A stretch of DNA of 64,000 bases from JAJKIV01 sp036509075 (lineage in GTDB: Bacteria; Gemmatimonadota; Gemmatimonadetes; Gemmatimonadales; Gemmatimonadaceae), in assembly GCA_036509075.1 (NCBI GenBank), contig DATCGG010000192.1:41251-105250 (forward strand), given 5' to 3'. The notes beneath the pieces were generated by a model, which was not told the origin of the DNA, did not search any database, and saw only the letters and a list, made by a program, of their open reading frames with translations. The position numbers were made by a program, and so were the translations under genes. Shown one piece after another: positions 51,284 to 60,770 of this stretch. How positions within the stretch are numbered: position 1 is the stretch's first letter; the number at the start of each line of letters is the position of its first letter.

Positions 51284-51325
51284 GATTTTCGAATATCGCC
51301 GGCACTCCAACGGCCAACAAGCGCG

Positions 51326-52819
51326 GTGCGATCTCGCGTGACATTCGATCGATTTCGCGAGCTGGCCGCGCACGGCGGCCTCGTGCCCGTGTGGCGCGAG
51401 CTGCTGCTCGATACCGATACCCCCGTCTCGGCGTTCGCCAAGCTCCGGCATGGCCCGTTTGCATTTCTCCTGGAGTCCGCGCCGGCCGGCGGCGAGACGT
51501 GGTCGCGATACACGTTCATGGGCACCGAGCCCCGCGCCGCGTGGCGGTTCCGCGACGGCGTCGCCGAAGACTGGACAGCGGCGAAGGGCTGGCACGCTGC
51601 GCGAAAGACCGATGATCCGCTCGCGGATCTCGAGCGCCTGATCACCGAGTTCGACGCGGTCCGCGTCCCGGAGCTCGGCGCGTTCTGGGGCGGCGCGATC
51701 GGCTACTTCGGCTACGACGTCGTACGAGCGATCGAGCATCTCCCGTCGCCGCCGCGGCGCGGAGTCGACGCGCCCGACGCGCTGTTCGTGCTGACGCGGA
51801 CCGTCGTGATCATCGACAATCTGCGATCGCAGGCGCGCATGGTCGTCGGCGTGCCGGTCTCGCCTGGCACGTCCGTCGACGCGCTGCGCCAGGCCTATGA
51901 CGAGGCCCAGCGCGAGCTCGATGGAGTCGAGCGGCGGTTGAGTGCACCGCTTCCCCTCCCGCCGCTCACGCTCAAGCGCGGCGCGCCGGCGGTGGCGGGC
52001 GAATCGACGTACGAGCGCGCGAAGTTTCTCGCCGATGTGGAGCGCATCCGCGAATACATCGTCGCCGGCGATTGCTTTCAGGCGCTCCTGAGCCGGCGCA
52101 TCCGTGTGCCGCACGATTTTTCGTCGGACGCGCTCTACCGCGCGTTGCGCGCGCTCAATCCGTCGCCGTACATGTATCACCTCGTGCTCGACGGTGTGGA
52201 GTTGGTGGGAAGCTCGCCCGAGCTGCTCGTGCGCGTCGCCGGCGACCTGGTCACGGTGCGGCCGATCGCGGGCACGCGACCTCGCGGCACGACGCCGGCG
52301 GAGGACGAGCGCCTTTCTGCCGAGCTTCTCGCCGACGAGAAAGAGCGCGCCGAGCACGTGATGCTCGTGGATCTGGGTCGCAATGACGTAGGGCGCGTCG
52401 CGCGTTATGGAACGGTGTCCGTCACGGAGCTCATGCGAATCGAGAAGTACTCGCACGTGCTTCACATTGTGAGTCAGGTCGAGGGCGAGCTTCGTGAGGG
52501 GGTGTCGGGAATCGACGTGTTTCGCGCGACGTTCCCGGCGGGCACGATGACGGGCGCCCCGAAGGTGCGAGCGATGGAGATCATCGATGAGCTGGAGCCC
52601 GAGCGCCGTGGACCATACGCCGGCGCGGTGGGATACATTGCGGCGGGCGCTCGGCGCATGGATCTGGCCATCACGATTCGAACGTGCGTCATCGCCGACG
52701 GCGTCGCGTCCGTGCAGACGGGCGCCGGCATCGTCGCTGATTCGGTTCCTGAGCGAGAGTGGGAGGAGACCGAGAACAAGGCTCGGGCTCTGCTCACGGC
52801 GATTGGGCAGATCCGCTAA
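51326..52819 (+). CDS. trpE: anthranilate synthase component I
   Basis: Forms anthranilate from chorismate with ammonia or a TrpG subunit, 497 aa. The chorismate-binding region has PIAGTRPRG, DEKERAEHVMLVDLGRND, PAGTMTGAPKVRAME and QTGAGIVADSVPE. The N-terminal LLESAP (about 50) is the tryptophan feedback-site motif, favouring TrpE over PabB. GTG at 51326. No trpG or other trp genes adjoin it here; the cyclase gene follows after 9 nt. Confidence 0.9.
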   Translation: MRSRVTFDRFRELAAHGGLVPVWRELLLDTDTPVSAFAKLRHGPFAFLLESAPAGGETWSRYTFMGTEPRAAWRFRDGVAEDWTAAKGWHAARKTDDPLADLERLITEFDAVRVPELGAFWGGAIGYFGYDVVRAIEHLPSPPRRGVDAPDALFVLTRTVVIIDNLRSQARMVVGVPVSPGTSVDALRQAYDEAQRELDGVERRLSAPLPLPPLTLKRGAPAVAGESTYERAKFLADVERIREYIVAGDCFQALLSRRIRVPHDFSSDALYRALRALNPSPYMYHLVLDGVELVGSSPELLVRVAGDLVTVRPIAGTRPRGTTPAEDERLSAELLADEKERAEHVMLVDLGRNDVGRVARYGTVSVTELMRIEKYSHVLHIVSQVEGELREGVSGIDVFRATFPAGTMTGAPKVRAMEIIDELEPERRGPYAGAVGYIAAGARRMDLAITIRTCVIADGVASVQTGAGIVADSVPEREWEETENKARALLTAIGQIR

Positions 52820-52828
52820 CTTCACCGC

Positions 52829-54418
52829 ATGGCGTTCCGGCTCGTCAGTTCAGACGGCGATCAGGTATTCGAGCTGAAGCGCGGCGCGGCGCTCACGGTC
52901 GGGCGTGCGCTCTCGAGCGACGTCGCCCTGCTCGACCCCACCGTATCGCGCCGGCACGCGTCGCTCGTCGCCGACGAATCCGGCATCGAGCTGAACGATC
53001 TGGGCTCGAGCAACGGGACGTTCGTGAACGGCGAGCGCGTCGAGCACGCGCGAATCGCGGCCGGCGATGTCCTCACGTTCGGCAAGCTGTCGTTCAACGT
53101 CAGTGAAAGCCCGGCGTCCGAGAACGGGACCGACGGCCACGGCGCGCGCCACGCCCCGACGATCGTCAGGCAGCGGGCGGTCCCCGACGCGCGACAAGCA
53201 TTCGCCGAGGCGTTGCGGGCGAGCGGGTCGCAGCTCGTGGTGGACGAGACCGCGATCGTCCTGCCTGACGAGCAGCGTATTCGGCAAAAGCTCGCGCTGT
53301 TGCTGGAGGTCTCGAAGGCCCTGACGCGCGCCCCCGACGTCGCGACGCTGCTCGAGCGAATCGCCGAGATGGTGTTCCAGATTCTGGAGGTCGATCGATT
53401 CGCGATTCTGCTGCTCGACGAGGCCAACGATCTCATCCCCAGCATTGCGCGCGATCGCAGCGGAGCGAGCCTCGGCCGGACCGTCCCCCTCTCCATCGCA
53501 CGCAAGGCGATCGAGGAGAAGGTTGCGATTCTGTCCGACAATGCGCCGGAGGACGTGCGCTTCAGCGGATCCATTGTCCATCAGCAGGTGCGATCCGCCG
53601 TGTGCGCGCCGCTGATCGGGACAGAAAATCTGGTCGCCGGCGTGCTGTACGTGGACAGCCTAACGAGCGCGCACCGCTTCAGCGAAGAGGACCTCGATTT
53701 CGTGGTGGCATTCTCGGGGATCGTCGCCGTCGCCATCGAGAACAGCCGGTTCGCCGAGCGAATCCGGCACGAGACGCTGGTGCGCAGCAACTTCGAGCGG
53801 TTCTTCACGCCGCGCATGGCCGCGCGGATCGCATCGTCCGCCGACGCGATCCAGCTCGGAGGCGAGCGCCGGCTCGTCGCCGTGCTGTTCGCCGACATCC
53901 GCAACTTCACGCCGCTGTCGGCGGCGATGGCGCCGGACGAAACCGCACTGCTCCTCACCGAGTTCTTCACCGAGATGGTGGAGTGCGTGTTCAGGCACGG
54001 TGGGACACTCGACAAGTTCATCGGCGACGCTGTCATGGCACAGTGGGGGGCGCCGATCACGGAGCCCGACGACGCCGATCGCGCGCTCGAGGCCGCGGTC
54101 GACATGATGCGATCCCTCGAGCGCCTCAATACGCGGTGGCGTGTCCAGGGGCGACCACAGCTTCAGATCGGCATTGGACTGAACTATGGCGAAGCATTCG
54201 CCGGCAACATCGGGTCGCAACGCCGGCTCGAGTTCACGGTGATCGGTGATACCGTCAACACGGCCAACCGGCTCTGCGCGTGGGCGGAAGGCGGCGAGAT
54301 CCTGATTACGCAGGCGATGCGCGATGCGCTCATGCACTCGCACCCACTCGTGGAACACCCGCCGCTCAAGCTCCGCGGAAAAGCGGAGCCGGTTGTCGTG
54401 TATAACGCGCTCGCCTGA
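52829..54418 (+). CDS. FHA-GAF-class III adenylate/guanylate cyclase
   Basis: A 529-aa cytoplasmic signalling enzyme. It has an FHA domain (about 20-95: VGRALSSDV, SRRHASL, GSSNGTFVNG), a GAF domain (about 165-310), then a class III cyclase domain (about 345-525). Metal ligands D356 (FADIRNFT) and D400 (FIGDAVMAQWG) are intact. The Lys before the second Asp (TLDKFIGD) and Asp in VIGDTVNTANRL fit ATP specificity, with the transition-state Asn and Arg present. It probably makes cAMP in response to a GAF ligand and phospho-protein docking. No cAMP receptor lies nearby. Confidence 0.9.
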   Translation: MAFRLVSSDGDQVFELKRGAALTVGRALSSDVALLDPTVSRRHASLVADESGIELNDLGSSNGTFVNGERVEHARIAAGDVLTFGKLSFNVSESPASENGTDGHGARHAPTIVRQRAVPDARQAFAEALRASGSQLVVDETAIVLPDEQRIRQKLALLLEVSKALTRAPDVATLLERIAEMVFQILEVDRFAILLLDEANDLIPSIARDRSGASLGRTVPLSIARKAIEEKVAILSDNAPEDVRFSGSIVHQQVRSAVCAPLIGTENLVAGVLYVDSLTSAHRFSEEDLDFVVAFSGIVAVAIENSRFAERIRHETLVRSNFERFFTPRMAARIASSADAIQLGGERRLVAVLFADIRNFTPLSAAMAPDETALLLTEFFTEMVECVFRHGGTLDKFIGDAVMAQWGAPITEPDDADRALEAAVDMMRSLERLNTRWRVQGRPQLQIGIGLNYGEAFAGNIGSQRRLEFTVIGDTVNTANRLCAWAEGGEILITQAMRDALMHSHPLVEHPPLKLRGKAEPVVVYNALA

Positions 54419-54436
54419 GCAACCGGCCATGAGTGC

Positions 54437-55195
54437 ATGACGGGGGCGCCGGCGGGGTACACGCGGTTTCTGCAGGGCAGCGCCGACGTCGTCGCGCTCG
54501 GCGCTTGCGCCGAGGCGGTGCGGCGCGCGGTCGGCGCGCGCTCGCTCTACGATTACGCAGCGACCCATCCGAGCCGACGCGAGCTTCGTGGTCGTGGGGT
54601 TGCGTACGCCGTGCCGCTGCCCGACGGCGAGACGCGGGTCGTCGTCCGGCATTCCCGACACGGCGGGCTGCTCGCGCCGGTGACCGGCGATCGGTTCCTA
54701 CCGCCCACGAGAGCGCCTCACGAGCTGCGGACGGCATTGCGACTGGCGGAGGCGCACGTCCCGACGCCCGAAGTGATCGCGTACGCGACCTACCCTGCCG
54801 GCGCGATGTTTCGGCGAAGCGACGTCGCGACTCGCGAGGTCGTGGGCGGTAAGGATCTCGGCGACGTGCTCGCGCGTGCCGGCGATGGTGAGGCTCGGAC
54901 GAAGGCACTGGGAGCGACAGCCGAGCTGCTCCGTGCACTCGAGCGCGCCGGCGCGCGTCACCCCGATCTGAACGTGACCAACGTGCTCATCGTCGCGACC
55001 GACGGATTGCCGCCACGCGCACTCGTGCTCGATGTCGATCGTGTGGTGTTCGGTGAGCGCGGTGATGTCAGGATCGGCGCCGCCAACGTTAGGCGTCTCC
55101 TGCGATCGGCCCGCAAGCTTCGCGCGAATGGACGGATCACGATCAGCGATGAGGAGCTCTCGCGCCTGGCCGCCGATGCGGGACACCACGCGTGA
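54437..55195 (+). CDS. Kdo/LPS-core kinase-like protein
   Basis: A 252-aa protein of the lipopolysaccharide kinase (Kdo kinase/WaaP) superfamily. The conserved catalytic loop reads HPDLNVTNVLI (about 173), with the metal-binding Asp in LVLDVDRVVF (about 195) and RHSRHGGLL at the N-lobe. It phosphorylates an inner-core sugar of lipid A/LPS. The stop overlaps a family 9 glycosyltransferase (GTGA), which supports the assignment. A CGTTAGGC word encodes Val-Arg with an AGG codon. Confidence 0.82.
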   Translation: MTGAPAGYTRFLQGSADVVALGACAEAVRRAVGARSLYDYAATHPSRRELRGRGVAYAVPLPDGETRVVVRHSRHGGLLAPVTGDRFLPPTRAPHELRTALRLAEAHVPTPEVIAYATYPAGAMFRRSDVATREVVGGKDLGDVLARAGDGEARTKALGATAELLRALERAGARHPDLNVTNVLIVATDGLPPRALVLDVDRVVFGERGDVRIGAANVRRLLRSARKLRANGRITISDEELSRLAADAGHHA

Positions 55196-56241
55196 CTGGC
55201 CAGCCTCCGTCGCTCGACCGGATCTGCATCGTCATGATGAGCGCCGTCGGCGATGCGGTACACGTGCTACCCGTGATCAACGCGCTCAAGCGAGCGCGCC
55301 CCGGGTGCCACATCACGTGGGTGCTCCAGCCGGGCCCGGCGACGCTCGTCCGTGGGCATCCCGGAGTTGACGACATCGTGTTGTTCGACCGGTCGAAGGG
55401 CATGCAAGCGTTCCTGGACATTCGGCGCGAGCTCACGGCGCGGCGCTTCGACGTGGTGATCAACCTCCAGGTCTACTTCAAGGCAGGAGTCGTCACGAGC
55501 TTTACCCGGGCGCCGGTCAAACTCGGGTTCGACCGGGCACGCGCGCGCGATATGAACTGGCTTTTCACGAATCGGAAGATCCCGCCGCACGCTGAAGGAC
55601 AACACGTTCAGGATCAGTACTTCGAATTTCTGACGGCTCTCGGCGTCCCGTACGAGCCGGTGACGTGGAACCTGGGCCCATGGCCCCAGGAACGCGCGTG
55701 GCAGCAGGAGTTCTACTCGGCCATACGCAAACCGGTGGCGGCCATCGTCGTGGCGACGAGCAAGCCACAGAAGGACTGGCTGCCGGAACGTTGGGCCGAG
55801 GTCGTCGACCGGCTCACCGAGGAGTGCGACCTGCAGCCCGTGCTGGTGGGCGGCCGCTCACCACGCGAGCTCCACGCGGAATCCGTGATCATGGCTCGGG
55901 CGCGGCACGCACCGATCTCGGCGTTAGGCAGCGGCCTTCGCAATCTCGTCGGGATTCTCGACGGATCAGCGCTGGTGCTCGCCCCGGATACCGGGCCACT
56001 TCACATGGCCGTGGCGCTGGAACGGCCGGTCGTGAGCCTCATCGGGTACACGAATCCCAAGCGCACCGGCCCGTATCGCCGCTACCACGATCTGATCGTC
56101 GACGCGTACGGCAACCCCGGCGAGAACTATCCGTTGTCGATGGAAACGCGACTCGATCGCATGCCTCGCATCACCGTGCCGGACGTGATGGCGAAGGTGG
56201 CGGTATGGCGGGACCGCTACGCGGGTCGTGATCGCGCGTGA
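55192..56241 (+). CDS. glycosyltransferase family 9 (heptosyltransferase)
   Basis: A 349-aa LPS core transferase. N-terminal IVMMSAVGDAVHVLPVI and C-terminal APDTGPLHMAVAL (ADP-heptose site) are the GT9 hallmarks, plus PQKDWLPERW. It probably adds heptose to the inner core. It is coupled to the Kdo-kinase-like gene. The last 71 nt overlap the 3' end of maf on the other strand. Confidence 0.88.
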   Translation: MTGQPPSLDRICIVMMSAVGDAVHVLPVINALKRARPGCHITWVLQPGPATLVRGHPGVDDIVLFDRSKGMQAFLDIRRELTARRFDVVINLQVYFKAGVVTSFTRAPVKLGFDRARARDMNWLFTNRKIPPHAEGQHVQDQYFEFLTALGVPYEPVTWNLGPWPQERAWQQEFYSAIRKPVAAIVVATSKPQKDWLPERWAEVVDRLTEECDLQPVLVGGRSPRELHAESVIMARARHAPISALGSGLRNLVGILDGSALVLAPDTGPLHMAVALERPVVSLIGYTNPKRTGPYRRYHDLIVDAYGNPGENYPLSMETRLDRMPRITVPDVMAKVAVWRDRYAGRDRA

Positions 56242-56827
56242 CGATCTCGCCGAATCGATACTCGACGCCAGCGCAGGCCATGAGATGCACCATGAGCCCG
56301 AGCGCGAGACCCATCACCGCGAAATAGTCGCCGTCGATTCTCGTGACGATCGTGGCGCCAAAGCCCTGGATCCCATAGGCACCGGCCTTGTCCATCGGCT
56401 CACGCGTCGCGATGTAGCGCGTGATGTCCGCCTCCGACAGCGTTCGGAAAGTCACGTCGACCGATTCGACGTCCGACACGATCACGCCATCGCGCGCGAC
56501 CGCGACCGCCGTCAGCACGACGTGCTGTCGCCCGGAAAGCCGCCGCAACATGGCACGTGCCTCGGCCTCGTCTCGCGGCTTGCCGAGGATGTCGCCGTCC
56601 ACCACGACGATCGTGTCGGCGGCAATGACGACGGCGTTAGGCTCTCGCTCGGCGACCACGCTCGCTTTCGCTCGCGCGAGACGTTCCGCGTGAGGGCGCG
56701 GTTGCTCGGCGGCCAACGGGGTCTCGTCGATGTCCGCGGGTGACACAGCGTGCGGAATGCCGATCAGCGTCAGGAGCTCCCGCCGCCGCGGTGACGACGA
56801 CGCCAGCACCACGCGAGGTGGGGTCAT
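56171..56827 (-). CDS. maf: Maf-like nucleotide pyrophosphatase
   Basis: A 218-aa hydrolase of dTTP/UTP or modified NTPs. ASSSPRRREL (8-18), the catalytic DTIVVVDGD, KPRDEAEA, RHVVLTAVAV-like and GAYGIQGFGA are the family motifs. A tail of about 25 residues extends past the conserved domain into the convergent glycosyltransferase gene. The start overlaps dtd's TGA (ATGA). Confidence 0.92.
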   Translation of the reverse strand: MTPPRVVLASSSPRRRELLTLIGIPHAVSPADIDETPLAAEQPRPHAERLARAKASVVAEREPNAVVIAADTIVVVDGDILGKPRDEAEARAMLRRLSGRQHVVLTAVAVARDGVIVSDVESVDVTFRTLSEADITRYIATREPMDKAGAYGIQGFGATIVTRIDGDYFAVMGLALGLMVHLMACAGVEYRFGEIVTRDHDPRSGPAIPPPSPSRPAR

Positions 56828-57276
56828 CGCTCGAGCCAGAGCGTCACCGGGCCGTCGTTCACCAGCTCCACGTCCATCATCGCGCCGAACTCTCCCGTCT
56901 CCACCTGAAATCCCGTCTCGCGAAGACGCTGGATGAATCCCTCGTACAGCGGAATCGCGATCTCCGGTCGTGCAGCGTCGATGAAACTCGGTCGCCGACC
57001 CTTGCTCGCGTCACCGTACAGCGTGAATTGCGACACGACGAGCAGCGCGCCGCCGACGTCCACGAGCGCAAGGTTCATCTTGTCGTCCGCGTCGGCGAAA
57101 AGCCGGAGCCCCGCGACCTTGTCCGCCATCCAGGTCACATGGTCATCCGTATCGGTCGCGGTGAATCCGACGAGGAGGACGTAGCCACGCCCGATTCGCC
57201 CGGCTACGCGCGGCTCCGCGTCGGGAGTGCGGATGCGAACCTCACCGCGACTCACCCGTTGAAGCAACAGTCGCAT
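56824..57276 (-). CDS. dtd: D-aminoacyl-tRNA deacylase
   Basis: A 150-aa enzyme that removes D-amino acids from tRNA. MRLLLQRVSRG start, the SQFTLYGD motif with catalytic Thr, GRRPSF, and the C-terminal NDGPVT cross-subunit motif are all present. It lies between glmS and maf in one minus-strand operon. Confidence 0.95.
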   Translation of the reverse strand: MRLLLQRVSRGEVRIRTPDAEPRVAGRIGRGYVLLVGFTATDTDDHVTWMADKVAGLRLFADADDKMNLALVDVGGALLVVSQFTLYGDASKGRRPSFIDAARPEIAIPLYEGFIQRLRETGFQVETGEFGAMMDVELVNDGPVTLWLER

Positions 57277-57305
57277 GTGACGCGGCGACCGGCGCTCGAG
57301 GCGAC

Positions 57306-59132
57306 TTATTCGACCGTCACCGACTTCGCGAGGTTTCGCGGCTGGTCGACGTTGGAGCCGCGCTTGACAGCGATGTAGTAGGCGAGCAGCTGCAGCGGCA
57401 CCGCCGCCAGCACCGGCGTCAGCATGTCCACGGTTTCCGGAATGCGGAACTCGTAGTCGAGCTTTCCGACGAGCGACGGCTCGTCGCGACTCGTGATGGC
57501 GATGACGCGGCCCTTTCTCGCTTTGACCTCCGCAACGTTCGAAGTCACCTTGTCGAACACCGAATCGTGCGGGGCGATGAACACGACCGGCATCATTTCA
57601 TCGATGAGGGCGATCGGCCCGTGCTTCATCTCAGCCGCCGGATACCCTTCGGCGTGGATGTAGCTGATCTCTTTCAGCTTGAGCGCACCCTCGAGCGCCG
57701 CCGGGAAATTGTAGCCACGCCCCAGGTACAGGAAATTCGAGGCCCGCTTGAATTCCTCGGCAATGTCCTCGATCTCCTGCGCGCGGTCGAGGATCTGCTT
57801 CGCCTGCGCTGGAATCGCGTTCATCGCCTCGATGATCTCGCGGCCGCGGAGAATCGACATGTCGCGGAGTCGGCCGAGCTTCAGCGTGAACAGCAGCAGC
57901 GCGATCACCTGGCTGGTGAACGCCTTGGTGGACGCGACACCGATCTCGGGCCCGGCGTGCAGGTAGATGCCGCCGTCAGCCTCCCGCGCGATCGTCGAGC
58001 CGACGACGTTCACGATGCCTAACGTGCGCGCTCCCCGTCGCTTCGCTTCCCGCATGGCGGCGAGGGTGTCGGCCGTCTCGCCGGACTGCGAGATCACGAT
58101 GCAGAGCGTGCGCTCATTGACAATCGGATTCCGGTAGCGGAACTCCGACGCGTACTCGACCTCGACCGGAACCCGAGTGAGCTCCTCGATCATGTGCTCG
58201 CCGATGAGCGCGGAGTGCCAGCTCGTACCGCACGCCGTGATGACGATGTTGTCGAACGACAACAACTCCTCATCCGTGAGATTGAGCCCACCCAGCTTCG
58301 ACGTTCCCTCCTCCCGGAGGAGACGGCCGCGCATGGCATCTTCGATCGTGATCGGCTGCTCGAAGATCTCCTTGAGCATGAAGTGAGCGAACCCGCCTCG
58401 CTCGATCTGCGCCACATCCCAGTCGATCTTGTTGACCTTCTTGTGCAGCTCCGTGGCGTTCAGATCGATGATCCGGTACCCGTTCGGCTCGAGTACCGCG
58501 AGGTCGCCATCATCCAGATAGACGACCTCGCGCGTGTGCGCGAGGATCGCCGACGCATCGCTCGCGATGAAGTACTCGCCATCCCCAAGCCCGACCAACA
58601 GCGGACTGCCCTTTCGCGCCGCGACGATCTTCTTGGGATCGGCGCTCGAGATGACTGCGATCCCGTAGGTCCCCTCGATCTTGAGCAGCGCCTGTATGAC
58701 CGCCTCCTCGAGATTCTCGTCGAAGAGCTCCTCGATCAGGTGGGCAACGACCTCGGTATCGGTTTCCGAGGAGAACTCGTGGCCGCGCTCCTCGAGCATC
58801 AGCCGCAGCGCCGTCGCGTTCTCGATGATTCCGTTGTGGACGACCGCGATCTCACCCTTGCAGCACGTGTGCGGGTGCGCGTTTCCTTCGGTCGGCGCGC
58901 CGTGCGTCGCCCACCGCGTGTGCGCGATGCCTATCGAGCCGTGAAGAGGGTTTGCCGTCACCACGTTCTCGAGCCTCGAGATCTTGCCGGCCACCTTCCG
59001 TGTCTCGACGCCCTTGCCGTTCATGATCGCGACGCCGGCCGAATCGTAGCCGCGATATTCCAGCCGCTTCAGCCCGTCGATGAGGAGAGGCGTTGCGACG
59101 CGAGTTCCGATGTAGCCCACAATTCCGCACAT
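57306..59132 (-). CDS. glmS: glutamine-fructose-6-phosphate aminotransferase (isomerizing)
   Basis: Makes glucosamine-6-phosphate for peptidoglycan and LPS. The 608-aa protein has Cys2 nucleophile (MCGIVGYIG), RLEYRGYDSAG, HTRWATHG, then two SIS domains with CGTSWHSAL and SQSGETADT, and the C-terminal AKSVTVE end. glmM lies 11 nt upstream, so no glmS ribozyme leader is possible here. A CCTAACG word encodes Thr-Leu-Gly via a TTA codon. Confidence 0.97.
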   Translation of the reverse strand: MCGIVGYIGTRVATPLLIDGLKRLEYRGYDSAGVAIMNGKGVETRKVAGKISRLENVVTANPLHGSIGIAHTRWATHGAPTEGNAHPHTCCKGEIAVVHNGIIENATALRLMLEERGHEFSSETDTEVVAHLIEELFDENLEEAVIQALLKIEGTYGIAVISSADPKKIVAARKGSPLLVGLGDGEYFIASDASAILAHTREVVYLDDGDLAVLEPNGYRIIDLNATELHKKVNKIDWDVAQIERGGFAHFMLKEIFEQPITIEDAMRGRLLREEGTSKLGGLNLTDEELLSFDNIVITACGTSWHSALIGEHMIEELTRVPVEVEYASEFRYRNPIVNERTLCIVISQSGETADTLAAMREAKRRGARTLGIVNVVGSTIAREADGGIYLHAGPEIGVASTKAFTSQVIALLLFTLKLGRLRDMSILRGREIIEAMNAIPAQAKQILDRAQEIEDIAEEFKRASNFLYLGRGYNFPAALEGALKLKEISYIHAEGYPAAEMKHGPIALIDEMMPVVFIAPHDSVFDKVTSNVAEVKARKGRVIAITSRDEPSLVGKLDYEFRIPETVDMLTPVLAAVPLQLLAYYIAVKRGSNVDQPRNLAKSVTVE

Positions 59133-59143
59133 GGTTCGTTGAG

Positions 59144-60502
59144 CTAGAGTGATCGCCCCGCGAGCGCGTCGAGCGGCTCTCGCGAGCGCGCCACGAGGGC
59201 GCGTGCCGCATCCACCGACGGTGCCTCGGCAATGACGCGAACGATTGGTTCGGTACCTGACGGCCTGATGTGAACCCAGCGGTCCGGCCAGGAAAGTCTC
59301 AGTCCATCCTGCGTGTCCACGTGTGCGTCAGAAAAACTCGACCGTAACGCATCGTACACCGCATCGAGCGCGACGGGCGGCCGGTCGAGCTTGTCCTTCA
59401 CAATGGCATAGCGTGGATAGTGAGAGACGATCTGCGACAGCGTTTCTTCACCTTCCGATAGCAACTGCAGCACCAGCGCCGCCGCCAAGGGGGCGTCGCG
59501 GCCCAGGTGAAGCGCCGGAAGGATAACCCCACCGTTCCCTTCACCACCGACGACCGCCTGCTCCTCGCGCATGCGGATCGCCACGTTGACCTCCCCCACC
59601 GGGGCGCGGACTACCCGACTGCCCGCCCGGGCAGCGATGTCGTCCACGATCCGGCTCGTCGACAGATTCGTAACGACGGTCCCCGGCTGTTTGCTGAGCA
59701 CGACTCGGGCCGCCAGCGCAAGCGTATAGTCCTCACCAATCGCCTTTCCGTCGTTTGCAACGATCGCAAGGCGATCGACATCGGGATCCACAGCAAAGCC
59801 TACCGCGGCGCCACTTCGGGCCACCAGAGCCTCGAGCTCGCCGAGGTTCTCTGCGACCGGTTCGGGTGGACGCGGAAAGCGACCATCTGGCTCCAAGTTG
59901 ATCACGGTCACATCGCACCCCAACCGCTCGAGCAGCGCGGGCATGATGACCGCTCCGGCGCCGCGACAGCAGTCGAGCGCGACGCGCAGCTTCTTGGCGC
60001 GAATTCGCGCCGGGTCGATGATCGGGAGAGCCAGGACCGCGTCGATATGGCGCGCCGGCGCTTCGTCGTCCGCGTCGACGGTGCCCAGCCGCTCCCACGT
60101 CGCTCGAGGAATTGGCTGACCGACGGCGGCGCGCATGGCCGCTCCTTCCGCTGCATCGAGAAAAAGTCCGCTCGGACCCACGAACTTGAGCGCGTTCCAC
60201 TCGATGGGATTGTGGCTCGCCGAGATCATGAGCCCCCCCGCCGCGTGGTGGTGCTCCACCGCCAACTGGCAGGTCGGCGTCGTCGTGAGTCCGAGGTCGA
60301 TAACGTGGACGCCGACCGATTGGAGGGCGGCGACGACGGAGCGGTGGAACATCGGCCCTGAAACCCGACTGTCTCGCCCCACAACGACCGGCCGGCCCGA
60401 GTTCGACGCGGCCCACGAGCCAAACGCGGCGGCATAGCTCGTGACGACCTCGGGAGTCAATCCGGCCCCAACACGGCCGCGAATTCCCGAGACGCTTACC
60501 AT
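59144..60502 (-). CDS. glmM: phosphoglucosamine mutase (PGM/PMM family)
   Basis: A 452-aa mutase interconverting glucosamine-6-P and -1-P. It shows SGIRGRVG near the N-terminus, the phosphoserine loop ISASHNPIEWNALK, the metal site DPDVDRLA, the sugar loop GEGNGG and the phosphate loop RPSGTEP. It lacks the usual FGTSGIRG beginning (reads VSVSGIRG), so a phosphomannomutase-like specificity is possible, but the adjacent glmS favours GlmM. ATG at 60502 is preferred to a TTG six codons upstream. Confidence 0.88.
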   Translation of the reverse strand: MVSVSGIRGRVGAGLTPEVVTSYAAAFGSWAASNSGRPVVVGRDSRVSGPMFHRSVVAALQSVGVHVIDLGLTTTPTCQLAVEHHHAAGGLMISASHNPIEWNALKFVGPSGLFLDAAEGAAMRAAVGQPIPRATWERLGTVDADDEAPARHIDAVLALPIIDPARIRAKKLRVALDCCRGAGAVIMPALLERLGCDVTVINLEPDGRFPRPPEPVAENLGELEALVARSGAAVGFAVDPDVDRLAIVANDGKAIGEDYTLALAARVVLSKQPGTVVTNLSTSRIVDDIAARAGSRVVRAPVGEVNVAIRMREEQAVVGGEGNGGVILPALHLGRDAPLAAALVLQLLSEGEETLSQIVSHYPRYAIVKDKLDRPPVALDAVYDALRSSFSDAHVDTQDGLRLSWPDRWVHIRPSGTEPIVRVIAEAPSVDAARALVARSREPLDALAGRSL

Positions 60503-60583
60503 CAAGCCGTTTGAATCCAATTCGTGTCTCCGAAGCGGTCCCGCAAAGCTAGTGGGCTCCCATAGTCGAGCAAACCGTCGTGA

Positions 60584-60617
60584 GCCGTGTCACAACGTCG
60601 TATCACGATGACACGGC
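60584..60617. repeat. inverted repeat in the glmM/chemoreceptor divergent region
   Basis: A perfect 9-bp inverted repeat GCCGTGTCA / TGACACGGC has a 16-nt spacer in the 265-nt region between glmM and the receptor. It could be an operator. There is no T tract, so a terminator is unlikely. The region holds no gene. Confidence 0.4.
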
Positions 60618-60756
60618 GCCACGTTCCGCCTCACGAGTGACGACTAGCCCGCACGCACCGCACAGCACGACGAGGGTGACCGTCCTCACCGCGTCCTCGT
60701 CTCATTCCGGCAGCCTAAGTAGCGGCTGGCCACCCGAGAAACCGTCGCGCTGCATC

Positions 60757-60770
60757 GGAGGAACGTCCTG
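60757..60770 (+). promoter_or_regulatory. strong ribosome binding site pointing to a CTG start
   Basis: GGAGGA (60757-60762) lies 5 nt before CTG at 60768, in frame with the chemoreceptor. No ATG, GTG or TTG is suitably placed, so CTG is the probable initiator. Confidence 0.5.

Noticed and set aside
59133..59143. glmS ribozyme upstream of glmS
   Set aside because: Only 11 nt separate glmM from glmS, too short for the ribozyme.
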